Source: Ditibartonella apis (GTDB lineage: Bacteria > Pseudomonadota > Alphaproteobacteria > Rhizobiales > Rhizobiaceae). From it: 64,000 nucleotides of DNA. Shown here one piece after another: positions 18,066-26,842 of this stretch. The DNA is taken from assembly GCF_001952075.1 (NCBI RefSeq), contig NZ_LXYU01000001.1, positions 916,732 through 980,731 of the forward strand, given 5' to 3'. The notes under the pieces were generated by a model. That model made no database searches and had not been told where the DNA came from. It worked only from the letters and a program-made list of their open reading frames with translations. The first letter of the stretch is position 1, and every line of letters starts with the position of its first letter. Both the position numbers and the translations under genes were made by a program.

Positions 18066-19850
18066 TCAATTCAGAATGGCTGCGTTATGAGGCAACACTC
18101 CACGTGCTTTATTCTGGTTGTTCCATAATTTTTGATAGAGGCCATCGGCTTTTACCAACGTATCATGGGTTCCTTCTTCAACGATTTTCCCATTTTTCAG
18201 AACGATGATGTGGTCGGCCCGACGAATGCTGTTCAGCCGGTGGGCAATGACCACGACTGTGCGGGTTCTGGTCAATGCATTCATGGCGCGTTGGATCTCT
18301 GCTTCCGCCGACGGGTCAAGGCTTGCGGTTGCTTCATCAAGAAGCAATATCGGGGCGTTTTTCAAAAAAGCACGGGCAATGGATATGCGCTGCTGTTCGC
18401 CGCCTGAAAGCGAGCTTCCATGTTCATCAAGCACGGTGTCATAACCTTCCGGCAATGCCATGATGAATTGATGAGCTTCGGCCCGTTTTGCCGCTTCGAT
18501 GATTTCTTCACGGCTCGCATCTTCCTTGCCAATTTTGATATTGTCATAGACCGTTCCGGAAAAGAGAAGCACATCCTGAAACACCATGCCGATCAACCGA
18601 TGAAGATTTTCGGTCCCTATGTCTTTAAGGTCTATACCGCCGATCGTGATTTTACCTTCCGTTCTTTCCCAAAGACGCGCGATAAGGTGGACAAAACTTG
18701 TCTTTCCGGCACCGCTCGGCCCAACTATTGCCGTTAATTCCTGCGGCCTGATCGTGCATGAAATATCATCAAGGACTTTGTTATTCGTTTCTTTTGCGTT
18801 GCCCGCTTCTTTTTTATCATAGCTGAACCCCACATGGTCGAAACGGATTTCATAGTTTTCCGGCATTTTTGGATGTTGCGGCTCTGTTAGGGTCGGTTCA
18901 TGAAGTAGCGCTTCAATGCGCATGAGCGAACGGTTTGCCAGACGCAACATCAACATTGCCTGACCGACTTCATATAATTGGCGGTAGACGGGCAATGCAA
19001 TGATAAGGAAAATCAACAATTGAGAGACGGTGAGCTTGTCATTTGCCAACCAATAAATGCCGAAAATAACCAGACTGATATAGCTCATTTCCAGCACAAA
19101 ACCGAAGCATGACAGGAAAGGCGAGGTTCTAGTTTCGGCGTGGAACCATGCATTGCGCTGGTCGTCGAGAATTTTTACAAGTCTCTTCCAGCTATTGCCG
19201 AAACGTCCGAAGCTGCGAATAACAGTGATACTTTGCACATATTCAAGCAATGCCGATTGCACGGCACTATTGGCTTTTCCAAGTTTCACGCCTGCGCTTT
19301 TTCCCATAGCGAGCGTCCATAACAAGGCAAGCAAAGTCAAAGGAAAGCCGCAAAGCATGACAATTGCCAGACGAAAGTCGACAAAGAAAAGAAAAATAGT
19401 CAGAAAAACCGGCATTGAAAAACCGGCAACAAATGGCTGGATGAAATGCGACCACATATGTTCGACAAAAGTAATATCGGAAGTCAGTCTTCCTGCAAGG
19501 TCGCCGCTTCTTTGCTTGTTGAACCAACCCATGGGAAGTTTGCGCAAATGCTCTGCTACATTAAGGCGTGCCTCGCCCATCATTGTGAAAGCACCATTAT
19601 ATATTTTCGGCGCACCGATCGTACTTGCGCCGATGCGCAACAAAAAGCTCAAAACCATGCCGGCCCCGAAGAAAATAGCGGCTTTGAATGTCAGCTCTTT
19701 GGCAAAGGCCTGTGTCAACATCATAAAAAGGAAGACAAAGGGAAGAGCTGCAAAAAAACCTTCGACAATCGTCCATAAAATGCCGTGAACGAGTTGTTTG
19801 TCGCGCGTTTTCGACAGACGGAAACCGGACGTTAAAATATCAATTATCAT
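18066..19850 (-). CDS. ABC transporter half, YbtQ/IrtB-like (metallophore transport)
   Basis: Membrane-ATPase fusion of 594 aa. The six-helix membrane domain spans about residues 15-310; the ATPase domain has Walker A GPSGAGKTS, signature LSGGEQQR and Walker B ILLLDEATASLD. The architecture is exporter-type, yet the YbtP/YbtQ and IrtA/IrtB pairs of this family import ferric siderophores. Its ATG overlaps the partner gene stop (ATGA), indicating an obligate heterodimer. Neighbours are an SIP reductase downstream and a TonB-dependent receptor upstream, so import of a metal chelate is favoured over export. A drug or lipid exporter role remains possible. Confidence 0.82.
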   Translation of the reverse strand: MIIDILTSGFRLSKTRDKQLVHGILWTIVEGFFAALPFVFLFMMLTQAFAKELTFKAAIFFGAGMVLSFLLRIGASTIGAPKIYNGAFTMMGEARLNVAEHLRKLPMGWFNKQRSGDLAGRLTSDITFVEHMWSHFIQPFVAGFSMPVFLTIFLFFVDFRLAIVMLCGFPLTLLALLWTLAMGKSAGVKLGKANSAVQSALLEYVQSITVIRSFGRFGNSWKRLVKILDDQRNAWFHAETRTSPFLSCFGFVLEMSYISLVIFGIYWLANDKLTVSQLLIFLIIALPVYRQLYEVGQAMLMLRLANRSLMRIEALLHEPTLTEPQHPKMPENYEIRFDHVGFSYDKKEAGNAKETNNKVLDDISCTIRPQELTAIVGPSGAGKTSFVHLIARLWERTEGKITIGGIDLKDIGTENLHRLIGMVFQDVLLFSGTVYDNIKIGKEDASREEIIEAAKRAEAHQFIMALPEGYDTVLDEHGSSLSGGEQQRISIARAFLKNAPILLLDEATASLDPSAEAEIQRAMNALTRTRTVVVIAHRLNSIRRADHIIVLKNGKIVEEGTHDTLVKADGLYQKLWNNQNKARGVLPHNAAILN

Positions 19851-21721
19851 GACTGCCCGCCTTTTTCTGCCAAATTATCCTGTTTTTTTGAAAGGGTTTT
19901 ATTGTCTTGCCCGTTGGTGTCGGTTTTTTCTTCGGCTTCCCCCGCCTCTTCTCCGAGTGACCACGCGCCGGCCGAAAGCTGGTCTTGCCATAAAATCCGG
20001 TAGGTCGGGCAGTTTTTCAAAAGTTCTTCATGAAGGCCTTCGCCCGCTAGCCTGCCATGATCCATCACAATAATCTTGTCGGCAGAAACGAGATTTTGCA
20101 AATGATGGCCGACGATGACAACCGTACGATTTTTATAAAGTGTTTCAAGGGCTTCGTGGATGAGGTTTTCATTTTCCGGATCAAGACTTGAAGTCGGTTC
20201 ATCAAGAAGCAGAATTGGCGCATTTTTCAAAAAAGCGCGGGCAATCGAAAGCCTTTGGCGTTCGCCGCCGGAAAGTTGCGAGCCGCGTTCCTGAAGGAGC
20301 GTATCGTAACCTTGCGGCAGGGCTTCAATAAAACCGTCTGCTTTGGCAAGGCGGCAGGCTTCCTTAAGTTCTTCATTACTCGCATCGGGTTTGGCAATAC
20401 GCAAATTATCGGCAACAGTGCCATAAAGGAGTACTACATCCTGAAAAACAATGCTGGTTTTGTCGAGAAGGTCGTCAAGTCGCCAGTCGCGCACATCAAG
20501 ACCACCTATGGTTAAATGTCCATGATCGAATTCATAAAGTCGTGCAACAAGTTTCAGAAGTGTACTTTTGCCCGAGCCGCTTGGACCCACCAATGCCGTT
20601 ACTTTATCGGCTTTTGCGCTAAAACTGACATGGTCGATAGCGAGCCTTTTGCCGTAACTATAAGAGACATCGTCAAAAACAATTTCATAGGGGCCATCAG
20701 GCGTTTTGCTATCGTGATTTTCGATAAGCGGTTTTGCAGTTAAAACCTCATTGATATGATCCATCGCTTCGATATGGTTCATTTTCTCATGAAGTGCCCC
20801 TGAAAGGGTCAGAAGAGGTTCAAGAACCAGTGGCGAAAGAAGCAAAAATAACACAAAAGTAGCCGCGTCAAGGGAACCGTTCACATAGAATATGGCTCCG
20901 ATTGGCGCTACCAGAACAAGATTACCGCGCAGTAAAATAGCAAATGTCATAAAGGAGCGCGTCACTCTGGCAGCAAAACTATGCGCCCAGTCCACCGCAT
21001 TATGGATTGTCTTTGAAAGATTGCCGAAAGAACGCGTATCAAGACCAAAACTTTTGATAACGTGTACGCCACGGATAAATTCGCTGATCTCGCCTGAAAT
21101 TTTTTGCTGCAAACCGATCCATTCATGCATGTCATCGCCCATGCCGCGGGTCATCCACCATTGGGCAAAAAAGGCAATCGGCAAGGGGATCAAAACAATA
21201 ATGGCAAGCCGCCAATCGGCAAAAAACAACAGGATAAGAGCCGAGAGCGATACAATGGGAGCGGAACTCAGGCTTGGCAAAATATGGGCATAAAGGCTTT
21301 CAAGACTGTCAATATCATCGTAAAGTGTGCGCCTGAGTTTTCCTGAAGACTGGCTTGCAAAAAACGACAGTGGAACCTCGCCCAGTTTTTGCGCTGCTCT
21401 TTTTCTGAGTGTAAAGAGAATGGTGAAGGCCCCTTTATGGGCAAGCATGTCACTTAAAGATACGAATATCCATCTAAGCAGAACAAGGCCGGTTGCAACA
21501 CCTGCAAGATACCAGATTCTAGTCGTGTTCACCGTTGGTTTCAAAAGCTCGCCGGCAATAAGCGAAATTACATAGAAGGGCGCAATGCTCAAAGCAGCAG
21601 CGATAATGGCCGTGATGATGGCGGAGCCGGTAAAAAAACGCGAATAGCGTAAAAGCCTCAGAAAAGTTGCAGGCTTTTCACTGTCATAAACTGTCGGATT
21701 GATGGATGGTTGTTGGCTCAT
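19847..21721 (-). CDS. ABC transporter half, YbtP/IrtA-like (metallophore transport)
   Basis: First gene of the heterodimeric ABC pair, 624 aa. An extended N-terminus precedes six helices. The ATPase domain carries Walker [10 protein letters not shown], signature LSGGERQR and Walker B ILLLDEPTSSLD. After the ATPase domain comes a 40-residue acidic/Lys-rich tail (EEAGEAEEKTDTNGQDNK) without counterpart in the partner. It lacks the SIP domain present in mycobacterial IrtA; that activity is encoded separately 2.2 kb downstream in this window. Confidence 0.82.
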   Translation of the reverse strand: MSQQPSINPTVYDSEKPATFLRLLRYSRFFTGSAIITAIIAAALSIAPFYVISLIAGELLKPTVNTTRIWYLAGVATGLVLLRWIFVSLSDMLAHKGAFTILFTLRKRAAQKLGEVPLSFFASQSSGKLRRTLYDDIDSLESLYAHILPSLSSAPIVSLSALILLFFADWRLAIIVLIPLPIAFFAQWWMTRGMGDDMHEWIGLQQKISGEISEFIRGVHVIKSFGLDTRSFGNLSKTIHNAVDWAHSFAARVTRSFMTFAILLRGNLVLVAPIGAIFYVNGSLDAATFVLFLLLSPLVLEPLLTLSGALHEKMNHIEAMDHINEVLTAKPLIENHDSKTPDGPYEIVFDDVSYSYGKRLAIDHVSFSAKADKVTALVGPSGSGKSTLLKLVARLYEFDHGHLTIGGLDVRDWRLDDLLDKTSIVFQDVVLLYGTVADNLRIAKPDASNEELKEACRLAKADGFIEALPQGYDTLLQERGSQLSGGERQRLSIARAFLKNAPILLLDEPTSSLDPENENLIHEALETLYKNRTVVIVGHHLQNLVSADKIIVMDHGRLAGEGLHEELLKNCPTYRILWQDQLSAGAWSLGEEAGEAEEKTDTNGQDNKTLSKKQDNLAEKGGQS

Positions 21722-21902
21722 TACGGCTACCGCAAAAATTGTTAAAAATGGACTATGACTTATTTTTGATAATTTATGTATAGTTTTATTTGCTTTATCC
21801 TTGGAAAACTTTTCTTATCCGTTTTTATGGTCGTAAATTTCTCATGTATAAATTTCGGCGTTCTCAGCAGAAAACCGGTTTCCAAATAGGGTCATTCTCT
21901 TA

Positions 21903-21927
21903 AAAAATGCGCATAAATTTTATGCGC
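21903..21927 (-). terminator. Palindromic hairpin with T-run upstream of ABC pair
   Basis: GCGCATAAA-t-TTTATGCGC (21909-21927); on the minus strand it is followed by ATTTTTTAAG. It could stop read-through from the copper-receptor gene before the ABC pair, or act as a leader attenuator about 180 bases upstream of the ABC start. Confidence 0.6.
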
Positions 21928-22027
21928 TTTCCATCAGGCTTTTCAAACATGTATCACAATCAATCGCAAATATCGGACAAAAATTATTCTTTTCATCCAT
22001 GTTCTTGAGTTCAGAAAAATATTTTGC

Positions 22028-22126
22028 ATGAGAAAACTTCAAAGAATTGTCGGACAGGTGAAAGGCTATAAATCGGCGTTTTCAGCCATTAAAAAAGTTT
22101 TTGCTCAAGCCTGTAAAGTCGTTTGA
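22028..22126 (+). other. Micro-ORF with CsoR-like N-terminal motif
   Basis: A 32-codon frame reads MRKLQRIVGQVKGYKSAFSA and stops soon after. The RIxGQVxG segment resembles helix 1 of CsoR/FrmR metal- or aldehyde-sensing repressors. No Cys/His metal ligands and no ribosome site are present. It lies next to the copper-receptor gene. It is either a remnant or chance. Confidence 0.2.
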
Positions 22127-22162
22127 CCGTTTTGATGCCCCGTGGCTTCTAATTCCGTTGTT

Positions 22163-22200
22163 TTGTGAGGCATAATTTTTAAAAAATTTATGCCTCACAA
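22163..22200 (-). terminator. Long perfect stem-loop after the copper receptor
   Basis: TTGTGAGGCATAA (22163-22175) pairs perfectly with TTATGCCTCACAA (22188-22200), with an A/T-rich interior that can extend the helix. It lies about 60 bases beyond the receptor stop codon. There is no T-run after it on the minus strand, so it may act as a 3-prime end stabiliser with termination further on. Confidence 0.55.
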
Positions 22201-22261
22201 CATAAGCTCAAATATAATGGACAAAGTTTGATATTATTTGCCTTAACTTGACAAATGGATT

Positions 22262-24592
22262 TCAGAACTTGAAATCGGCTTTTGCCCAGAAGGTGCGCCC
22301 CGGTTCTCGCACTTGATAATGGGCGGGAAAACCAAAGCCGGCATCGCCATCGCGGTTCAGATGTTCGAAATAATCCTTGTTAAAGACGTTATCGACCCCG
22401 CCGGTCAAAGCCACATTTTTTGAAATCTTGTAGCTGCCATTCAAAGAAAAAACACCAAAGCCCGCGCTTTTATCAAAGTCTTTCCCCACAACATTGCCTT
22501 TGTTTTCGGCAATACGCGGTTGATTGGCAACAAGCCTCAAAAGGCCGCCAATGCTCCATTTTTCTTTTTGATAGGTGAGGCCGAGCCTTCCCTCCAAAGG
22601 TGGAATTTGCGGCAAAGCTTCATTGTCTGTGGTGTTTTTTCCCCACGAATAGGCAAGACTTGAATCAAACTTCCAGACATTGAAGAACATATGGGAAAGC
22701 CCCAACTCGCCCCCCATAATGGTGGCATCGACATTCGATGCTTTTGACTGCCCGCTTGAATAGTCGAAGAGAATATAATCATCAATCCGGCCGACATAAG
22801 CGGATGCCCAGATATTGCTGTTTTCCCCGCTATATTGCGCACCGAAATCAAGCTGGGTGGTTTTTTCGGGCTTTATGCCGTCAAATGCATTGAGTGAGTT
22901 AGCGTCGGATTGTTTGGGGGAAAACAGTTCCCAATAATCGGGGAAACGCTCGGCATGGCCAAGCCCGATATAGGTTGTAAGCGGTATTTGATCGAGGTCG
23001 CGCTCATAACGGAGAAAACCGCTTGGCAATGTTCTGTCGCGCTTGTCGCCATCTGTCGGACTTGTGTTTCGCTCATCCTTCGCAGAAGCCCAATCAAGTC
23101 TGCCGCCAAAAACAAGGCGTTGATTTTCGGCAAAGCTCCATGTGGCTTCACTGAACAGTCCGTAATTGAAAAATACCGCATCCTTATCCCAACCGTGAAT
23201 GCTCATCATATTGCGGCTTTTTCTTTTGCGGTGGGTGTTGGTTTGAATATCAACTCCGCTCACGAGTGATAAATCGCCTAAATCCCAATTGGTGGTAAAG
23301 TGGCCGCCCATGGTGCGCCGGTCAAGGCGCGATTCCATCGGCATGGACGACATATCCATTGCGCCCATACCTCCCATTCCACCCATGCCGCCTATGCCAT
23401 TCATGCCGCCCATTCCGGCCATCGGATTTCCGCTTCCCATCATATGGTTCATATCCATGGCCCCCATAGCGGACATATGCCCCATATGACCGGTGCCCGT
23501 TTTGCCTGTGCTGGTAATACCGATTGGCAGTGGGGATTTGATGGTCGCAAGGTGGCGCAAACGGAAATTATCCATAATGTGATCGGCATAATTATAGTAA
23601 AATTGCGCGTCGATCTTGGTAAGCTTGTCATTGATATTTTCTTTGATAAATTTGGCTCCAAGCGATTCCCGCTTGAATTGGCTGCCGTCCATGGCGCGGC
23701 CTGCATAGCGGGCTTCGCCATCACCGCCGCCGCCGGAAAGCTCGAACAATGTATTTTCGTCCGGAGTGAACCCCAAAAACATATCGCCATTCCATTTATC
23801 CCATTTTGAGGGAACACTATTGCCATCGCCATCATGGTAATCATGGGAAAGTGCTTTATTACCGATAATCCGGACATAGCCGGGGCGTGCCCCGACAGTG
23901 CCATCAAGGCGGGATTCAAAGCGGCTATTGGAACCGATGACAATGCTGGAATCGCCTTTAACAGTCGGTTTGTCAAAATGTTGCGGGTCGCGTTCAAACA
24001 AAATCGTTGCCGCCGAACCGGTGGGGCCATAGCGCACAGTTTCGGGCCCCTTCACTACCGTGAGCCGGTCATAGCTTTCAGGCGAGATATAGGATGTCGG
24101 ATTATCCATCCGCCCCGGGCAGGCGCCCATAATCGTGCTGCCGTCATTGACAATATTAAGACGCGAGCCGAATTGGCCTCTAAAAACGGGATCGCCATTG
24201 GTGCCGCCATTGCGGATGGTTGCAAAACCGGGAATGGTTTTAAGATAATCGGCGCCGTCCGAAGCGGGAATAGGTTGGCGTGGGTCTTTCGGATTTGTAA
24301 CAACAGTGACTGGTGAAGACATAGCAGCCGATGTAACGATCACGGGTTTTAGAACCATGTTTCCTTGGTTCTCGGCCTTTGCGGCCTCTTTTTGTTCGGG
24401 ACTTATTGGCGGGGTTTGAATCGGCGTTATCGTGCTCTTTTCGTTTTTTATAGCCGTTTCGGCTTTTGCACCCGTCGGCATTATCATGAGCAGGGTGGAA
24501 AGGGCAGCAATGGCACCAATTGCGGCAGACGATGATTTTAGTGCGTCCGAGTACGCACTAAACCGTCTGTCGGTATGAAAGAGAGAATCCAT
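22262..24592 (-). CDS. TonB-dependent copper receptor (OprC-like) with Met/Gly-rich insertion
   Basis: Outer-membrane receptor of 776 aa. An N-terminal hydrophobic signal ends near PTGAKA (about residue 45). A plug domain (about 80-215) contains VFRGQFGSRLNIVNDG, and the barrel ends in the terminal Phe (WAKADFKF). The plug has GACPGRM, giving Cys158-x3-Met162, and the barrel has DHIMDNF, giving His338-x-Met340. These correspond to the CxxxM/HxM copper ligands described for Pseudomonas OprC (C143, M147, H323, M325), each offset by 15. Residues about 368-420 hold an insertion rich in Met, Gly and His, probably a surface loop. A DUF2946-like gene lies upstream on the same strand. Copper uptake is well supported by motifs; regulation is unknown. 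Confidence 0.9.
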   Translation of the reverse strand: MDSLFHTDRRFSAYSDALKSSSAAIGAIAALSTLLMIMPTGAKAETAIKNEKSTITPIQTPPISPEQKEAAKAENQGNMVLKPVIVTSAAMSSPVTVVTNPKDPRQPIPASDGADYLKTIPGFATIRNGGTNGDPVFRGQFGSRLNIVNDGSTIMGACPGRMDNPTSYISPESYDRLTVVKGPETVRYGPTGSAATILFERDPQHFDKPTVKGDSSIVIGSNSRFESRLDGTVGARPGYVRIIGNKALSHDYHDGDGNSVPSKWDKWNGDMFLGFTPDENTLFELSGGGGDGEARYAGRAMDGSQFKRESLGAKFIKENINDKLTKIDAQFYYNYADHIMDNFRLRHLATIKSPLPIGITSTGKTGTGHMGHMSAMGAMDMNHMMGSGNPMAGMGGMNGIGGMGGMGGMGAMDMSSMPMESRLDRRTMGGHFTTNWDLGDLSLVSGVDIQTNTHRKRKSRNMMSIHGWDKDAVFFNYGLFSEATWSFAENQRLVFGGRLDWASAKDERNTSPTDGDKRDRTLPSGFLRYERDLDQIPLTTYIGLGHAERFPDYWELFSPKQSDANSLNAFDGIKPEKTTQLDFGAQYSGENSNIWASAYVGRIDDYILFDYSSGQSKASNVDATIMGGELGLSHMFFNVWKFDSSLAYSWGKNTTDNEALPQIPPLEGRLGLTYQKEKWSIGGLLRLVANQPRIAENKGNVVGKDFDKSAGFGVFSLNGSYKISKNVALTGGVDNVFNKDYFEHLNRDGDAGFGFPAHYQVREPGRTFWAKADFKF

Positions 24593-24853
24593 TTTATAAA
24601 AATCCGTGAAGAAAAGTGGATTGAAACTTTGTCAGGCATGGAAAACAAACGGGAATTGCCATGAAGGACATTCTCCGAGCCTCGTTTTTTGTAAGGCTTT
24701 AAACCATGCGTTTTGACGGTTAAAAAACAGGCTGACCAAGTTTTATAATCACAATTGAAAACTTAAAAAAAATAGCAGCAATGACTTGCGCCACGTTGTT
24801 AAAAAGACGCGGCCATTTTTTTAAAAATTCGATGTTCTGATATGTTGAACCTG

Positions 24854-25297
24854 TCAGCTTATGAATGAAAATGGAGGTGAGCGCGGCGAGGCGTTGGATT
24901 TTACAAAAAAGGTGCCGAAGGTTACCGTGTCATAGGGCAGTAAAATCTCGACGAGGAAGAGGCTATGCGCGCCGATTTCAACGCTATCGGGCGGAGTGAG
25001 CATTGATGCGCCGATGCGGCAGGCATGACACGCACCCAATTCATGACATGAATTGTCATTATGGTGTTTTTTGCTTAATTTTTGCGGTTTTGAAGATACG
25101 TTTTTCGAGCAAATGTCGCTATCGAAAACCATATGGGAATGGTTCTGCCGAACGCTTTCATGATGGTGAGAAGAGGCGCTTGCAAAACTGTTCGGTGCAA
25201 CCGGAAAATTTCGATTATGGGCAAAGGCGAGGTTGAGCAGTGCGAAAATGCACAACACCCTGATAACCACGGAAAATGGTTTGCTCGTCCCGATCAT
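24854..25297 (-). CDS. DUF2946-like His/Cys-rich protein
   Basis: 147-aa protein with an N-terminal hydrophobic segment (residues 10-26, VVIRVLCIFALLNLAFA) that may be a signal peptide or anchor. A His-rich region follows (SSHHHESVRQNHSHM), then the Cys/His cluster CHELGACHACRIGAS near residues 90-105. DUF2946 family members are small exported proteins with a similar CxxC-like core and commonly sit beside copper receptors; here it lies 260 bases before the OprC-like gene on the same strand. Copper binding is likely but inferred. ATG 25297 is chosen over a TTG two codons upstream. Confidence 0.7.
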   Translation of the reverse strand: MIGTSKPFSVVIRVLCIFALLNLAFAHNRNFPVAPNSFASASSHHHESVRQNHSHMVFDSDICSKNVSSKPQKLSKKHHNDNSCHELGACHACRIGASMLTPPDSVEIGAHSLFLVEILLPYDTVTFGTFFVKSNASPRSPPFSFIS

Positions 25298-25753
25298 TTC
25301 CAAAAAAAACTTTCCCTTTTAAGGAAACTATTCTCCAGTTCGGTTTTTTTTGCAAGATAGGCCAAAACAACCAACAGGATTTTTTAAAAAAATTAGTAGT
25401 AGGGGGCGGAGTTATAAATCATCAGGAAGGAGGCGTCAGAAGAAAAATGCAGGATGAATGGGAGGAGAAATTTAGGCCTTTAGAGGAAAGAGAGAGGCTT
25501 GTCCCACGGTTTTTAAGCTGATGCCGTACTTTTTCCCTATATCTCCGTTCGAGTGTTATTTTTTGCGAGCTTTTAAAAAAGAACGTGTTTCAAGAAAAAC
25601 TGCTTTTCCATTGATGAATTTTTCTAATAGGCCTTGTGAAAAAGAGGCCGGTTTATGAGCGGGCTTCAAGCGTTTATAGGTGAAGAAGACATTTCAAAGA
25701 GCCTTTGCTTATCTCGTTGCTCTTTCATGATTTTATTGTTCAAGGAGAAAATC
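25298..25753. other. Divergent spacer upstream of DUF2946-like and RibD-like genes
   Basis: About 455 bp holding the promoters of both neighbours. A plus-strand frame at 25276-25521 has no family features and no ribosome site. No clear palindromic metal-regulator site was found. Confidence 0.4.
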
Positions 25754-26512
25754 ATGCGCCCTTTTATAATTTGCCATATGATGACATCGATTGACGGAAA
25801 AATCGTGGAAGATCATTGGTCCGAGCCTTATGACGGGAGCAAAAATGATGAGACGACCATTTCCTATTATGACCTTAGCGACAGTTTCAAGTGCGACGCG
25901 GAAATGCTGGGGCGCGTTACAGTCCAAAGGCATTTTGCAAAGCAGGAATTCAATGCCCCTCATCCTGTAAGAGTGATTGACCCGCAACCTTTTATCGGTA
26001 AGCGCGAAACAAAACGGCTATGCATTGTTGTGGATCGCCATGGGCGCATCAAATATGAAGGCAACAAAATTTGCGGCGAAAACATTATCGTCATTTTGAG
26101 CCAAAAAATATCGCAAGCCTATTTGGAACATCTTCGTAGCTTGAAAATTTCCTATGTCTTCGCCGGTGATGACGGAAATGACCTTGTGGCAGCCATGGAA
26201 AGTCTCGGGCATTTTTTCAATATAAAACGAATTGTTTTGCAAGGTGGCGGCACGATTAACGGAGCATTTCTGGAAAACGGGCTTATAGATGAATTGAGTG
26301 TGATGATCTATCCCGGTATTGACGGGCGCAAAGCCGCACCTTCCTTATTTGATTGGTCACCTCGCACGGATAATAGTGCAACGGGAGAAAAGGTTTTGGT
26401 GAAAGCAAATCCGGCCGCCGGCCAGTCACTCGAATTGCTGGAGGCAAAAAACGCCGGTCAGGGTGTCATTGCACTACGCTATAAAATACACCACGAGAAA
26501 AATCGGGAATAA
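25754..26512 (+). CDS. RibD C-terminal/dihydrofolate-reductase-fold oxidoreductase
   Basis: 252-aa protein with the RibD_C fold: MRPFIICHMMTSIDGKIVED at the start, LRSLKISYVFAG, and VLQGGGTINGAFLENGLIDELSVMIYPGIDGR, the NADPH-binding GGG-x4-FL segment and the family's closing strands. Such stand-alone proteins are NADPH-dependent reductases of uncertain substrate. ATG 25754 follows AAGGAGAAA; an upstream frame of 33 codons is not supported. No operon partner. Confidence 0.85.
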   Translation: MRPFIICHMMTSIDGKIVEDHWSEPYDGSKNDETTISYYDLSDSFKCDAEMLGRVTVQRHFAKQEFNAPHPVRVIDPQPFIGKRETKRLCIVVDRHGRIKYEGNKICGENIIVILSQKISQAYLEHLRSLKISYVFAGDDGNDLVAAMESLGHFFNIKRIVLQGGGTINGAFLENGLIDELSVMIYPGIDGRKAAPSLFDWSPRTDNSATGEKVLVKANPAAGQSLELLEAKNAGQGVIALRYKIHHEKNRE

Positions 26513-26762
26513 TAAGCGTTAAAAGCAATGGATCGGGCTTTCGGCAACGTATTTAACAGTTGCCGATGAAAAAACGCAATCATTTAGCCGTTTGAGCATG
26601 AAGGAACAGAGCTGATAATTTTGTCGAACGCAATTGATCTTTTTGCTAAAAATGTTTCCCTTTGGCTGAAACGCATCTTCTGACTGAATCGGCAGTTCTT
26701 GATTTTCGATTTTGCCGGAGATTTACAAAAATTGCGATATAATCAGGAACGAGGGCATTTTA

Positions 26763-26817
26763 TTCAAACACCTGTTTTATTATTCAGACACTGATTTTTA
26801 TTGTCTTCAGACACCAA
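26763..26817. repeat. Three imperfect direct repeats
   Basis: TTCAAACACCTG (26763), TTCAGACACTGA (26783) and TTCAGACACCAA (26806) are spaced 20 and 23 bases apart and separated by T-rich stretches. They lie in the 330-bp spacer between the converging RibD-like and SDR genes, which otherwise shows nothing recognisable. Confidence 0.45.
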
Positions 26818-26842
26818 TTTCAAAAAGCGTTGTTTCATCCGC

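Larger units (their letters stand above)
21722..22162. other. Upstream region of the ABC pair
   Basis: About 440 bp between the copper-receptor gene and the ABC pair. It contains a hairpin with T-run (21903-21927) and a 32-codon plus-strand frame with a CsoR-like motif (22028-22126), both listed separately. The AT-rich part at 21750-21800 probably contains the ABC promoter. Confidence 0.45.

Noticed and set aside
18066-21721. ABC pair as CydDC-like or lipid exporter
   Set aside because: Neighbouring SIP reductase and TonB receptor favour metallophore transport; kept as the lead call, though export is not excluded.
23335-23490. Met/Gly-rich block as possible tandem DNA repeat or sequencing artefact
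   Set aside because: It is in frame within a full-length receptor and the codons vary between units, so it is kept as real protein sequence.
23300-23809. 169-codon plus-strand frame with many His opposite the copper receptor
   Set aside because: The His-rich look is the reverse complement of the Met/Gly-rich block of the receptor; not an independent metal-binding gene.
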